Positions 1 to 8,311 of a stretch of 37,009 bases of DNA are shown here, piece after piece. Position 1 is the stretch's first letter, and each line of letters begins with the position of its first letter. The stretch covers positions 1 to 37,009 of the forward strand of contig NZ_QJUG01000068.1 in the NCBI RefSeq assembly GCF_003426775.1. The letters run 5' to 3'. Source of the DNA: Allorhizocola rhizosphaerae (GTDB lineage Bacteria; Actinomycetota; Actinomycetes; Mycobacteriales; Micromonosporaceae). A program made the position numbers and the translations under genes. The notes under the pieces are model-generated. The model was not told the origin of the DNA. It did no database searches and worked only from the letters and a program-made list of their open reading frames with translations.

Positions 1-2
1 GT

Positions 3-259
3 CAGCGAGCAGGCGAGCCGCCAGCCGACCGCGGCGCGCACCCACCGATCGTGGGGGTTCGGGGGGCTCGGCCCCCCGGCTGGCATTACGCGGGCCTCGC
101 CGAAGCTGACCACAGGCCAGCGAGCAGGCGGAGCCGCCAGCCGACCGCGGCGCGCACCCACCGATCGTGGGGGTTCGGGGGGCTCGGCCCCCCGGCTGGC
201 ATTACGCGGGCCCCGCCGAAGCTGACCACAGGCCAGCGAGCAGGCGAGGCCGCCTCGCG
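3..259. repeat. 116-bp tandem repeat, two copies plus a partial third
   Basis: Copies begin at about 3, 118 and 234, each starting CAGCGAGCAGGCG. The first two are nearly identical; the second has one extra G near its start, and a C/T difference follows GCGGGCC. Each full copy carries a GC-rich palindrome, GGGGGGCTCGGCCCCCC, which could form a hairpin. The repeat stops just before tRNA-Arg. No gene is visible in it: frames are open only because it is GC-rich. It may extend beyond the left window edge. Confidence 0.85.
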
Positions 260-332
260 CGCGCCCGAAGGGACTCGAACCCCTAACCTTTTGATCCGTA
301 GTCAAATGCTCTATCCGTTGAGCTACGGGCGC
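260..332 (-). tRNA. tRNA-Arg (anticodon ACG)
   Basis: Reading the minus strand, the acceptor arm GCGCCCG (332 to 326) pairs with CGGGCGC (267 to 261). The D-arm is AGCTC/GAGC, the anticodon stem TTTGA/TCAAA encloses the loop CTACGGA with anticodon ACG, and the T-arm is AGGGGTTCGAGTCCCT. The length of 73 nt without CCA is standard, and the 3' CCA is not encoded. It reads CGU/CGC arginine codons after A34-to-inosine editing. Confidence 0.95.
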
Positions 333-366
333 AGGTGCTCGACCAGCATACACAACCGGTCTAGCG

Positions 367-456
367 CGGAGGCTCCGGGATTCGAACCCGGGAGGGGCTT
401 TGGACCCCAACCGCATTAGCAGTGCGGCGCCATAGACCGAACTAGGCGAAGCCTCC
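367..456 (-). tRNA. tRNA-Ser (anticodon GCU)
   Basis: On the minus strand the acceptor GGAGGCT (456 to 450) pairs with AGCCTCC (374 to 368). The anticodon loop is CTGCTAA, anticodon GCU, and there is a long variable arm as expected of a class II tRNA. The T-arm is CCGGGTTCGAATCCCGG. It is about 90 nt, CCA is not encoded, and it lies 34 bp upstream of tRNA-Arg, so the two are probably co-transcribed. Confidence 0.95.
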
Positions 457-516
457 CTGACAGATGGCCTGAGACCATCCGACGCACGAGAATACCGTGC
501 CCGGACAAGGTGAGCA

Positions 517-553
517 AAGCGACTATCCCCGCGAGGCGCGGGGATAGTCGCTT
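517..553 (-). terminator. Perfect 17-bp hairpin terminator
   Basis: The arms at 517-533 and 537-553 are perfect reverse complements around the loop AGG. The hairpin begins 8 bp past the stop of the S8 protease gene and separates it from the tRNA pair. On the minus strand it is followed by TTTGCT, a short T-run typical of high-GC terminators. Confidence 0.85.
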
Positions 554-561
554 GCCCGTGT

Positions 562-3549
562 TTATCCGGCGATCGAGATGATCGTGCGGCCGTGTGTCGT
601 GGTTCCGTCGCTGTAGGACACCACGCCCAAATAGCGTGCTCCGGCGGTGAGGCCCGTCCACTGCAGGGTGAACGTCGCCTGGCCGCCGATCGTGGCCGCC
701 TGCGACGCCGGGTTCACCGTGAGGTTCCCCACGCTGATGTCCGGCACGGCGTATGCGTGGTGCTTGACCGTCCCCGATCCTCCCGGGGCCGCGAACAGCA
801 CGACATAAATGTCGTACGTGCCCGCCTCGGTCAACGTCACGGCTTCCTCCGATGACCCGCCCGCGCTGGCGCCGGCCAAATCGGCCGTGCCCGCCTGGTA
901 CGCGAACAGGTCCACGTCCGTGTCGGCCGGCACGTCCGCGTCGTAGGTGGCGAACCGGGCCAGCGTGGTCCCGGCCGGCACCTCAACCGTGATCTTCTTG
1001 ACGCCCGCGCTCTCGGCCGGTGCCGACTGGTCGAAGCCGGTGTCGACGCCCGCGAACGCGAGCTCCGAGACGGCCGACGCCGCCAGGCCCGCGACCTTGG
1101 CCGACATCGTGCCGGCGAAGCCGGACTTGACCTGCTGCGCGGACGACCCGCTGGCACCGCTGAGAGCGACCTCGCCCGCGGCCGCGACGCCCACCGGGCG
1201 CACCGCGATCGGGCTGGACACCACATGCCGGCCCGTCCCGATCTCCTTCAGCTTGAGCGTGCCGAACGCCCACTGCCCGAGCGCGGCGTCTTTACGCGTG
1301 ATGGTCACCTTGAACGTGGCCGTCTTGCCGGGCAGCACCACGACCACCGGCGTGGACACCTTCACCGTGAATCCGGCGGGTGCCTGGACGACCGGGACGT
1401 ACACCCCGACTCGCTTCGAGACATTCTTGACGGTACGCGTCACCGTCTGCGAACCGGCGAGATCACCGACCGCGATCGAGGCGTAGTTCAGGTCGCTCGG
1501 ATCGATCGACCCAATCGCGCCACAGTCCGCGCCAACCAGCTGCAGCTGCCCGATCCCACACGCGTACTTGAGCCAGTCGCCCATGCCAGAGTCGTAGACC
1601 AGGCCCGGGTCGAACGCGCTGCCCGGCACCACGTGCCCCGCACCATAGTTCAACGGGGTGGCGTCGCCGAACGCCCACTGGATGTTCCTGCCCTCACTGT
1701 CCTTTGTGGACGCCGTGGTCATCATCGCGGATTTGATCGCCATCGGCGACCAGTCCGGGTGCTTGGCCTTGATCAGTGTCGCGATGCCCGCGATGTGGGG
1801 GGACGACATCGACGTGCCCGAGTAGGCGTCGAAGTCCTTGCCGTCGTTGCCGGGCGGGGCCACCGCCGCGATCACGTCCACGCCCGGCGCGGTGATGTCC
1901 GGCTTGAGCAGGTCACCGCCGCCCGCCTGCGCGGGCCCGTACGACGAGAAGCCCGCCATCACGGGTGCCGTCACCGGGTCGGGGTCGGTCGCCGACAACG
2001 CTGCCGTGGCACCGGCCGTGGCCGCGTACGCCTTGATGGCCGTGCCCGCCGCCGGTCCAACGTGGACGGTCGGCACGTAGTGCCAGTCGCCGTTGATGGA
2101 CTGCGCGTCGCTCGTGTTGGCCTGGATCATGCCAACACCGCCCGCTTCCTTGACCGCCTTGCTCTTGTCGGTCCGGGCGTTGCCCCCGCGGTCGCAGACC
2201 ACGATCTTCCCGGCCACCAGCGCCGGGTCGAGCGTGCCCAGGTAGCACAGCCGCACCTCGGTCGCGTTCGCCCCGGCCTTGCCCACCGCTGTCGAGTTGA
2301 CCAGCGGCGAGGACGCGACCGCCGGCGGGATGACACCGACGCCCGTGTAGCCGGCGCCGTTCCCGAGCGTCACGGTCTTGGCGTTGCCCCGGTCGTGCGT
2401 GCTGGCCGCGACCGTGGTCGTCCACGGCGAGTTGTGCGCCACGCTGCTCACACCGACCGTGTCGCCGGAGTTCCCGGCCGACGTGGCCACGAACACGCCC
2501 GCGTTGGCCGCGTTCAGGAACGCGATCTCGTCCGCGCTCACCACATGGGTCCGCGACCCCGAGATCGAGTAGTTGATGACATCCACGCCGTCCTTGACCG
2601 CCTGGTTGATCGCCGCCACGAGGTCTGCCGTCGTGCCGCTGCCCGTGCCATCGGGCTGCTCCCACAGCGCCTTGTACACGGCTATGCGCGCCGCCGGTGC
2701 GACACCGGAGGTGGAGCCGACGGCGAACCCGTTGATGGTCGCGTTGACGCCGAAGTTTCCGGCGGCGGTGGACGCCGTGTGCGAGCCGTGCCCGTTGAAG
2801 TCACGCGGCGACAGGAACTCGTAGTCCCCGATCGAACCGATGCCGTTCTTGAAGTACCGCGCCCCGATCACCTTGTTGTTACAGGCGATCACCGCGCCCG
2901 GGTCGGACGCTTCTCCCGTGTCACACGACCCCTTCCACTTGCCGGCGATCGCGGCCGCGTCGGGCCGCGGTTCCGCCAGCGCGGCGAAGGCCGGGTTCTC
3001 CGGCCAGATGCCGGAGTCCACGACTCCGACGATCATGCCTTCGCCGGCATGCGCGCTGCCCCGGAACTGCTTCTGCCACACGCCACGGTTGCCCGACAGG
3101 CCGAGCATGTCGCGCGTGGTGGTCGTGTCGGCCTGGCGGATCTCGTCCTTCCACACGCGCACGACGCCCGGCGCCGACTTCATCCGGGCCGCCTCGGCGG
3201 GGGTCAGCCGGGCGGCGAAGCCGTTGAACACCACGCCGTAGTCGTAGACCTTCTTGTTGGTGTTGACGCGCGTGGCGCGCAGTGTGGCGTCGTGCTCTCC
3301 GGTCAGCTTCGACAGCCACTGCCGGGCCGTCTGCGTCTCCGTGTTGACCTTCTGGCCCGGTGCGGGCTTGGTCGCCTCGTTGGTCGCCAGCGGCTCGCTG
3401 GTGGTTTGCACCAGGTAGAGCGCGGTGTCGGCCTGCCCGGTCGGGGCGGCCTGAGCGCCACCGGCCGCGGACGCCACGAGTGTGGCGGTCGCGACGATGG
3501 ACACAGCCATCGCGGCCGGGCGTCTGCCGGCCAGTCGATTGAGCTTCAA
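562..3549 (-). CDS. Secreted subtilisin-like serine peptidase (S8 family)
   Basis: An extracellular endopeptidase. From a TTG start at 3549 the protein is 995 aa and opens with a positively charged stretch (KLNRLAGRR), a hydrophobic segment and an AQA-A cleavage site, a good Sec signal. This start has the SD GGGAGGAG about 10 nt upstream; the upstream ATG at 3606 would bury the signal behind 19 extra residues. An I9-type propeptide follows. The catalytic triad is visible: Asp in VVDSGI (about 178), His in NGHGSHTAS (about 255) and Ser in GTSMSSPH (about 580), with the oxyanion Asn in SAGNSGD. A PA-like insert lies between His and Ser, and Fn3/pre-peptidase-like beta domains follow. This is the pyrolysin/cucumisin-type layout. 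It ends just before a strong terminator and is probably monocistronic. Confidence 0.93.
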   Translation of the reverse strand: MKLNRLAGRRPAAMAVSIVATATLVASAAGGAQAAPTGQADTALYLVQTTSEPLATNEATKPAPGQKVNTETQTARQWLSKLTGEHDATLRATRVNTNKKVYDYGVVFNGFAARLTPAEAARMKSAPGVVRVWKDEIRQADTTTTRDMLGLSGNRGVWQKQFRGSAHAGEGMIVGVVDSGIWPENPAFAALAEPRPDAAAIAGKWKGSCDTGEASDPGAVIACNNKVIGARYFKNGIGSIGDYEFLSPRDFNGHGSHTASTAAGNFGVNATINGFAVGSTSGVAPAARIAVYKALWEQPDGTGSGTTADLVAAINQAVKDGVDVINYSISGSRTHVVSADEIAFLNAANAGVFVATSAGNSGDTVGVSSVAHNSPWTTTVAASTHDRGNAKTVTLGNGAGYTGVGVIPPAVASSPLVNSTAVGKAGANATEVRLCYLGTLDPALVAGKIVVCDRGGNARTDKSKAVKEAGGVGMIQANTSDAQSINGDWHYVPTVHVGPAAGTAIKAYAATAGATAALSATDPDPVTAPVMAGFSSYGPAQAGGGDLLKPDITAPGVDVIAAVAPPGNDGKDFDAYSGTSMSSPHIAGIATLIKAKHPDWSPMAIKSAMMTTASTKDSEGRNIQWAFGDATPLNYGAGHVVPGSAFDPGLVYDSGMGDWLKYACGIGQLQLVGADCGAIGSIDPSDLNYASIAVGDLAGSQTVTRTVKNVSKRVGVYVPVVQAPAGFTVKVSTPVVVVLPGKTATFKVTITRKDAALGQWAFGTLKLKEIGTGRHVVSSPIAVRPVGVAAAGEVALSGASGSSAQQVKSGFAGTMSAKVAGLAASAVSELAFAGVDTGFDQSAPAESAGVKKITVEVPAGTTLARFATYDADVPADTDVDLFAYQAGTADLAGASAGGSSEEAVTLTEAGTYDIYVVLFAAPGGSGTVKHHAYAVPDISVGNLTVNPASQAATIGGQATFTLQWTGLTAGARYLGVVSYSDGTTTHGRTIISIAG

Positions 3550-3570
3550 GATGGGTGCTCCTCCCTGCCT

Positions 3571-3605
3571 CCCATAAAATGGGCCGCACGTTTGACCGCG
3601 GCCCA
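3571..3605. promoter_or_regulatory. Nested palindromes in the S8 protease leader
   Basis: Two inverted repeats lie just upstream of the TTG start: CCCAT-AAA-ATGGG (3571-3583), and TGGGCCGC (3580-3587) with GCGGCCCA (3598-3605) separated by 10 bp. They could be an operator or a 5' UTR hairpin; the factor is unknown. Confidence 0.35.
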
Positions 3606-3665
3606 TGAAGCGGCAGCCTAGAGCGCCTCTCGAAGTTGCGGAGCGTTCACTTCATAACGATTTGA

Positions 3666-4424
3666 TCACTGAAGCCACCGGAGATGGTCGGCGAGCACGG
3701 CATAACCCACAAATGCCACCACGTCCAGCAATGTATGAGCAACAATCAATGGCCCGATTCGCCGGTATCTCAGGTAAACCAGCGCGAAGACCACGCCCAT
3801 GACGGCGTTGCCCACGAACGCGCCGAAGCCCTGATACAGGTGATAACTTCCGCGCAGCAACGCGCTCGCGACGACCACGGCGGGCACGCTCCACGCGAGC
3901 TCGCGCAGCCGCGTGACCAGATAGCCGACCACGATCACCTCTTCGAGCACCGCGTTCTGCGCCGCCGCGAGGATCAGCACCGGCACCGCCCACCACACGT
4001 CCGGTAGCCCCGCGGGCACGACCGTGGTGTTGAAGCCGAGCTCCCTGCCCACGTAGTACAAACCAAGCCCAGGCAACCCAATCGCGGCGGCCAGCGCCGT
4101 ACCCCCTAGAAAATCAAAACGCCGGGGACGGTCAAGGCCGAGCAAACCCCTTGCGCCGCCGGGGTCTCTGTTCAAGAAATGCATCGCCAGCAGTACCGGC
4201 ACCAGCGCGAAGATGATCCGCAGCAGTTGATAGGTCAGGTCCAGCCACGGGCGCTCCGGGGCCAGGGAGGTGTTCATGCGCGACGCCTGCTGGTTGAGCG
4301 GTCCCGCGGCGGTCAGCTTCGCGATCAGCGACACCACCGAATAGACCGCGGACTGTCCTAATGAGACACCCAGAACCAGCCATACCTCGCTGCGCCGCTG
4401 CTCCATGATAGGCAAGGATCGCAC
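3666..4424 (-). CDS. CPBP-family intramembrane glutamic endopeptidase (CAAX protease-like)
   Basis: A polytopic membrane protein of 252 aa with the marks of the CPBP/Abi (Rce1-like) family: the glutamate pair in AVLEEVIVVGYL (about E161-E162), a histidine in RGSYHLYQG (about H195) and a third conserved segment, GNAVMGVVFALVYL. The arginine usually found after the EE pair (EExxxRG) is replaced by valine, so activity is uncertain. In this family such enzymes cleave prenylated or small membrane substrates; the bacterial substrates are mostly unknown. The start is GTG at 4424 or ATG at 4406, with no clear SD to decide. It diverges from the flavohemoprotein-like gene with 46 bp between them. Confidence 0.85.
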   Translation of the reverse strand: MRSLPIMEQRRSEVWLVLGVSLGQSAVYSVVSLIAKLTAAGPLNQQASRMNTSLAPERPWLDLTYQLLRIIFALVPVLLAMHFLNRDPGGARGLLGLDRPRRFDFLGGTALAAAIGLPGLGLYYVGRELGFNTTVVPAGLPDVWWAVPVLILAAAQNAVLEEVIVVGYLVTRLRELAWSVPAVVVASALLRGSYHLYQGFGAFVGNAVMGVVFALVYLRYRRIGPLIVAHTLLDVVAFVGYAVLADHLRWLQ

Positions 4425-4470
4425 ACCCTGTGCGACATCCCGTGCATCGTCGCGGGCAGGGTGAGGCAGC

Positions 4471-5583
4471 GTGAGCGACCTTCAGCGCCTGTTGAAAGAG
4501 AGCTGGACACTGGTCGAGGAACATCAGGAGAAACTCGCCGGGTACTTCTACGCCCGGCTCTTCCTGAGAAGCCCGGCGATTCGCGACCTGTTCCCGGTCA
4601 GCATGGAAGTCCAGCGGGCGCGGCTGTTGGGCGCGATCGTCACCGCCGTGCATACGCTGGAAAACCCCGAACGGTTCGACGAATACCTGCGCTCGCTCGG
4701 GCGGGACCATCGCAAGTTTCACGTGGACACCGAGCAATACGTGGTCGTGGGCGCGGCGCTGATCGAGTCGCTGCGGGCATTCGCGCGCGACCAATGGACT
4801 GTCGAATACGAGCAGGCATGGCGCGACGCGTACGCCGTCATCGCGAGCAAGATGCAGGGAGGTGCGTTGGCCGACACCAACCCCGCGTGGTGGCACGCCG
4901 AGGTCGTCGGGCACGAGCGGCGGTCGCGCGACATCGCCGTGCTCACGGTGAAACCCTTGCAGCAGTTGAACTATCGCGCCGGGCAGTATGTGTCCATCGA
5001 GGCGCCCGAACACCACCCGCGCGTGTGGCGCACCTACTCGATGGCCAACGCGCCACGCGAGGACGGCACGATGGAGTTTCACGTCCGCGCGCTCGGCGCG
5101 GGCTGGCTTTCGGGCGCGCTCGTGCGCCGGATCAGAGTCGGGGAGATCATCCGCCTCGCCGCGCCGATGGGCACGATGGTGCTCGACCGCCGGTCGGACC
5201 GCGACATCGTGCTGGTCGCGGGCGGCACCGGGCTCGCGCCGCTGCGCGCCCTGCTGGAGGAGCTCACCACGTTCAACCGCACGCGCTGGGTGCACCTGTT
5301 CTTCGGCGCGCGTGACCGCGAGGACCTCTACGATCTGGAATACCTGCAGCGGCTTGCCCAGGCCTATCCATGGATTTCTCTGGTACCGGTGTGCAGCCAC
5401 GATCGCGAATGGGGCGGCGAGGAAGGGACCGTCGCTGCGGCCGTGTCACGGTCGGGACCGTGGCGTGCACACGACTTCTTCCTCTCCGGCTCGCCGCCCA
5501 TGATTCGCAGTACGCTACGCGTGCTGACCCAGCTCCAGGTGCCGTACACCCGGATAAAATACGACGCCTTCAGCGATCACTGA
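4471..5583 (+). CDS. Flavohemoprotein-like globin-reductase fusion
   Basis: A two-domain protein of 370 aa. Residues 1-135 form a bacterial globin: B10 Tyr in YFYARLF (Y27), CD1 Phe in LFP (F41) and proximal His in GRDHRKF (H80), followed by the EQYxxVG signature. Residues 140-370 are a ferredoxin-NADP reductase-type module: FAD motif RTYSMAN (187-193), NAD(P) motif GGTGLAP (251-257), and the usual C-terminal CGPxxM loop reading SGSPPM. Flavohemoglobins oxidise NO to nitrate with NAD(P)H; members with variant motifs may have other electron-transfer roles, as discussed for mycobacterial type II forms. The start is GTG with AGG about 6 nt upstream. It converges on the XRE gene with 35 bp between stops, where ACGCCC (5583-5588) and GGGCGT (5604-5609) form a weak shared hairpin. 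Confidence 0.88.
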   Translation: MSDLQRLLKESWTLVEEHQEKLAGYFYARLFLRSPAIRDLFPVSMEVQRARLLGAIVTAVHTLENPERFDEYLRSLGRDHRKFHVDTEQYVVVGAALIESLRAFARDQWTVEYEQAWRDAYAVIASKMQGGALADTNPAWWHAEVVGHERRSRDIAVLTVKPLQQLNYRAGQYVSIEAPEHHPRVWRTYSMANAPREDGTMEFHVRALGAGWLSGALVRRIRVGEIIRLAAPMGTMVLDRRSDRDIVLVAGGTGLAPLRALLEELTTFNRTRWVHLFFGARDREDLYDLEYLQRLAQAYPWISLVPVCSHDREWGGEEGTVAAAVSRSGPWRAHDFFLSGSPPMIRSTLRVLTQLQVPYTRIKYDAFSDH

Positions 5584-5618
5584 CGCCCCTCCGTTGAAGA
5601 AGCGGGCGTGGTGCGCGG

Positions 5619-6578
5619 TCATCGGTCGTTGGCGCCCGGTTGCGTCCTGAACCGCCACTGCAGTTGGAAACGCGCGTTCAGCGTGGGATCGTCGGTGCGC
5701 CACGTGAACACCTCGCGATCGCCGGCCCGCTCGCGCAGGATCGGCGTCCGCAATGGCGCCTCCTCGGCCGCCATCGATGTCTCGACTCCCCACACCTGCG
5801 GGCCGAGATCGGCGGGAAAACGCATCTGCACCACCAACCGACGGGTCGGCAGGCGCACAGCGCGCTCGAACCAGGTGCCCCACTTCAGGTCGCTGACCGT
5901 GTAGCTGTACTGCACCGTCGTGCGCTCCCCGGGATAGAGCGGGAACCTGCCGTCGTCGTTCTCGAAGAGCAACCAGATCTCCTTGAACGCGTCCCGGTCG
6001 ACCTTGGCGCGCCAGTGCATCGGCTCGGTCGCGCCGGGTTCGCCGCACTCGGCGGACAGGCCCAGTTCGTCGATGGTCAGTGGGTGCATCCGGTGATGGG
6101 TGTTGGAAAGCTGCGGCTGGCCGGGGAATCGGTCCACCGAGACCCGGATCAGGTACCGGGTCACCGGCTCCCCGCCGGCGTTGTAGAGGGCCCGGCGCAC
6201 CACCAGCGCGTAGGCCTTCTCGTCGTAGGTGAGTTGAGCTTCCTCGAGCTCGATGACGAGCCCGGCCCCGGGCGGCAACCACTGGTTGGGCACCGCCGGC
6301 TCCCGGGTCAGCAGGGTGGTGGGTCCCCGCGCCTGCCTTGCCTCGTCATATTCCTGAAACCGGCGCCAGATCGCGCCGCTTGCGCTGAGGACCGCTTCGG
6401 CCCTGCGCGCGAAATCCTCCGTTGGTCGATGTCGGCGACCTTCGATGTGACTGATGTACGACGGATCGAAACCCATGCGTGCAGCAAGTTGCTTCTTCGT
6501 CATGCCTCGATCGACGCGCCATCGGGCTAGCTCGCTGGCAAATGCCTCGGCCGCCCGCTCCACAGGCGAGACGCTCAT
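5619..6578 (-). CDS. XRE-family helix-turn-helix regulator with C-terminal sensor-like domain
   Basis: A 319-aa protein. The N-terminal HTH (about residues 12-70) shows the XRE pattern TKKQLAARMGFDPSYISHIE, with the recognition helix ending in an SHIEGRRHRP turn. The remaining 230 residues are rich in beta strand, include a patch like WGTWFERAVRLPTRR, and match no named domain I know; in actinomycetes this layout is usually annotated only as a helix-turn-helix transcriptional regulator. The start is ATG at 6578. It diverges from the iron-boxed fhuF-like gene across about 180 bp. The iron box is nearer fhuF, so co-regulation is possible but not shown. Confidence 0.85.
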   Translation of the reverse strand: MSVSPVERAAEAFASELARWRVDRGMTKKQLAARMGFDPSYISHIEGRRHRPTEDFARRAEAVLSASGAIWRRFQEYDEARQARGPTTLLTREPAVPNQWLPPGAGLVIELEEAQLTYDEKAYALVVRRALYNAGGEPVTRYLIRVSVDRFPGQPQLSNTHHRMHPLTIDELGLSAECGEPGATEPMHWRAKVDRDAFKEIWLLFENDDGRFPLYPGERTTVQYSYTVSDLKWGTWFERAVRLPTRRLVVQMRFPADLGPQVWGVETSMAAEEAPLRTPILRERAGDREVFTWRTDDPTLNARFQLQWRFRTQPGANDR

Positions 6579-6686
6579 GTGTTCATTCTTCGTGGTTAGT
6601 AGATGATCCTATGAGAACTGCTGATTTCCTGACGAATGCCTTGACAGGTGCTATGCATGACGGTCTGTAGCGCAATTCCGGGGAGG

Positions 6687-6705
6687 TCTGGTTAGGCTAG
6701 CCTTA
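6687..6705 (+). promoter_or_regulatory. Iron box (IdeR/DmdR/DtxR-type operator)
   Basis: The 19-mer TCTGGTTAGGCTAGCCTTA matches the actinobacterial iron-box consensus TTAGGTTAGGCTAACCTAA at 15 of 19 positions, including the whole central TTAGGCTA. It lies 55 bp upstream of the fhuF-like start at 6761. Known DtxR/IdeR/DmdR regulators repress at such sites when Fe2+ is plentiful. Confidence 0.8.
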
Positions 6706-6760
6706 GCGGGGTACAGTGACCCGGTTGGCCGAGCGGCAGAGGAAGCGAGGTGGCGCGGCA

Positions 6761-7534
6761 ATGAGCATGCTGGTCTCCACTGCCTCCGATGCGCTGAGCC
6801 CTCTCTCGGTCACTCTCCGCACACTCGATACGCGACAAGGACTAGCCGATCCCCTCCTAATAGTTGACCGCGATGGATGGATTCCGGCCACCGATCTGGT
6901 CGACGGCACACGACTATCGGACTTTTTCGATGCGGCGCGGGAGCGGTGGAACGCACAGCCGCACGCGGCCGCGACACTCGCGTGGAAGGCGTACACCTAC
7001 TGGCTCGTCATGCCCGCGACGCTCAGCTGGGCGACGGCCCGCCGGGTCCCGTTCCTGGAGCCGGAGAACGTGCTCGTCCACTTCGGGACCCACTCGCCGC
7101 TGATGCAGATCGGCCTGTCGCGCGTGCGCATGGCCGTACTGCCCGACGACCCGCTGGCCCACTCGGGCCAGCGCGGGATCATGGTGGTCAGCGACGAGGA
7201 GCTCCTGCTCAAGACGTTGCGTGTGAGCCTGATCGACCGGCACCTGGACCCGCTGGCCGAGCGCATTCACGCCTCGGTCAAGGTGGGCCGGCACAACCTG
7301 CGCGGGTCGGTCGCGTCGGGCATCGCCCATGGCATCCTGCGCGCCTCGAAGGGCCTGCCGGGCTCGCCCGCGGAGAGCATCAACACGCTGCTGAGCGCGC
7401 TCGATCTGGAGGGGCTGATCGAGCTCGTCCCGGGCGCGGACGGCAAGCCCACCGTGCAGCGCAAGACCTGTTGCCTCGCCTTCACCCTGCCCGAGCCCAA
7501 AATCTGCTCGGGCTGCTGCCTTCGCAAACCCTAA
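6761..7534 (+). CDS. FhuF-like ferric-siderophore reductase (2Fe-2S)
   Basis: Reduces Fe(III) bound to imported siderophores so iron is released in the cytoplasm. The protein is 257 aa from ATG 6761. The C-terminus carries the diagnostic FhuF cluster motif CC-x10-C-x2-C (KTCCLAF... ending ICSGCCLRKP) that binds a 2Fe-2S cluster. The body has the usual FhuF/IucA-like fold segments, for example TLAWKAYTYWLVMPAT. An upstream in-frame GTG at 6716 would add 15 residues but lies only 11 bp after the iron box, in likely promoter territory; ATG 6761 has AAGCGAGG upstream. Control by iron through the 6687 operator is expected. No siderophore synthesis or transport genes are next to it, so it probably serves a system elsewhere. 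Confidence 0.9.
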   Translation: MSMLVSTASDALSPLSVTLRTLDTRQGLADPLLIVDRDGWIPATDLVDGTRLSDFFDAARERWNAQPHAAATLAWKAYTYWLVMPATLSWATARRVPFLEPENVLVHFGTHSPLMQIGLSRVRMAVLPDDPLAHSGQRGIMVVSDEELLLKTLRVSLIDRHLDPLAERIHASVKVGRHNLRGSVASGIAHGILRASKGLPGSPAESINTLLSALDLEGLIELVPGADGKPTVQRKTCCLAFTLPEPKICSGCCLRKP

Positions 7535-7558
7535 GACAGCAGCCCGAGGTTGGCACGC

Positions 7559-8197
7559 CTAACGTTTCGCCGACGCGGACGGCAGGCAGTTGTTCGCCAC
7601 GTCGCTGAGCTTGGTGAGCGCTTCGAGCAGCCTCGTTACCGCGCTGGACGCCGCCGTGACATCGGGCTGGTCGGGCGACAGCAGCGCGGCGAGCACGCCC
7701 GTCACCGAGTCGAGCAGATCAGCGGTCAGGTCGGTACACACCGGCACGGTCAGGGCGCCCCCGGCGGGAGGGAACGTAGCCGCGGCCATGGACGGGAACG
7801 CCGGCGCGGTCGGCATGGGAAAGCCTGACGGGAATGGGAAACCCGAAGGCAACGGCGGAAACGAGGGAAGCGGGGGAAGTGGCGGCTGCTTTTCGTGTTC
7901 TGCGGGCGTGCCGTCGGGCAGCTTCGGTTCGGGCAGGCAGCCCGTCTCGATCAGGCCCGCGACCTGACCGAGCAGTCCGTTGGTGGTCTTGGCCAGGTCG
8001 CCGAGCGTTGGCGGCACGGCCGCGAGCCCGTTCTGCAGCTCGGTGGCCGATTTGGTGAGCCGTCCCGCGGCCGTGGCGCACTCCTTCGACTGCTCCTCGA
8101 TGTGCGTCTCGATGGCCAGCCCGCGCACGGCCGGCATGGCCAGGGCCACGACCGCGATCACGCCAAGTGACGTTGTGGCGATCCACGTCTTCCTCAT
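7559..8197 (-). CDS. Secreted or membrane-anchored Pro-rich hypothetical protein
   Basis: 212 aa of unknown function. The start is ATG with a strong SD, AGGAGGAGG, a few bases upstream. An N-terminal hydrophobic segment (about 6-25: TSLGVIAVVALAMPAV) is a signal peptide or anchor. A helical region (about 28-90) with one Cys follows, then a proline/glycine/phenylalanine-rich linker (about 95-140, repeats such as PPLPS and GFPFPS), then a second helical region with two Cys (CTDL, NNCLP). The symmetry of two helical parts around a flexible linker suggests a wall-spanning protein. It converges on the fhuF-like gene with 24 bp between stops and no evident hairpin. Confidence 0.75.
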   Translation of the reverse strand: MRKTWIATTSLGVIAVVALAMPAVRGLAIETHIEEQSKECATAAGRLTKSATELQNGLAAVPPTLGDLAKTTNGLLGQVAGLIETGCLPEPKLPDGTPAEHEKQPPLPPLPSFPPLPSGFPFPSGFPMPTAPAFPSMAAATFPPAGGALTVPVCTDLTADLLDSVTGVLAALLSPDQPDVTAASSAVTRLLEALTKLSDVANNCLPSASAKR

Positions 8198-8311
8198 CCG
8201 TCCTCCTCCTGAGCTGGAAATTGCCGCAAAAACACCTATTTAGGCATATTACGCTCAGTAGTCGCCGCGCGGGGGCGAAAACCGTCGGAGGGTCATGGCA
8301 GGCTGGTTGCC

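Noticed and set aside
1225-3621. A 798-codon open frame on the plus strand
   Set aside because: It is the opposite-strand shadow of the S8 protease gene; its Arg/His-rich composition and wrong codon bias are typical of GC-rich antisense frames.
6641-6669. TTGACA as a -35 for the fhuF-like gene
   Set aside because: No acceptable -10 at 16-18 bp (TCTGTA only), so the promoter is not called.
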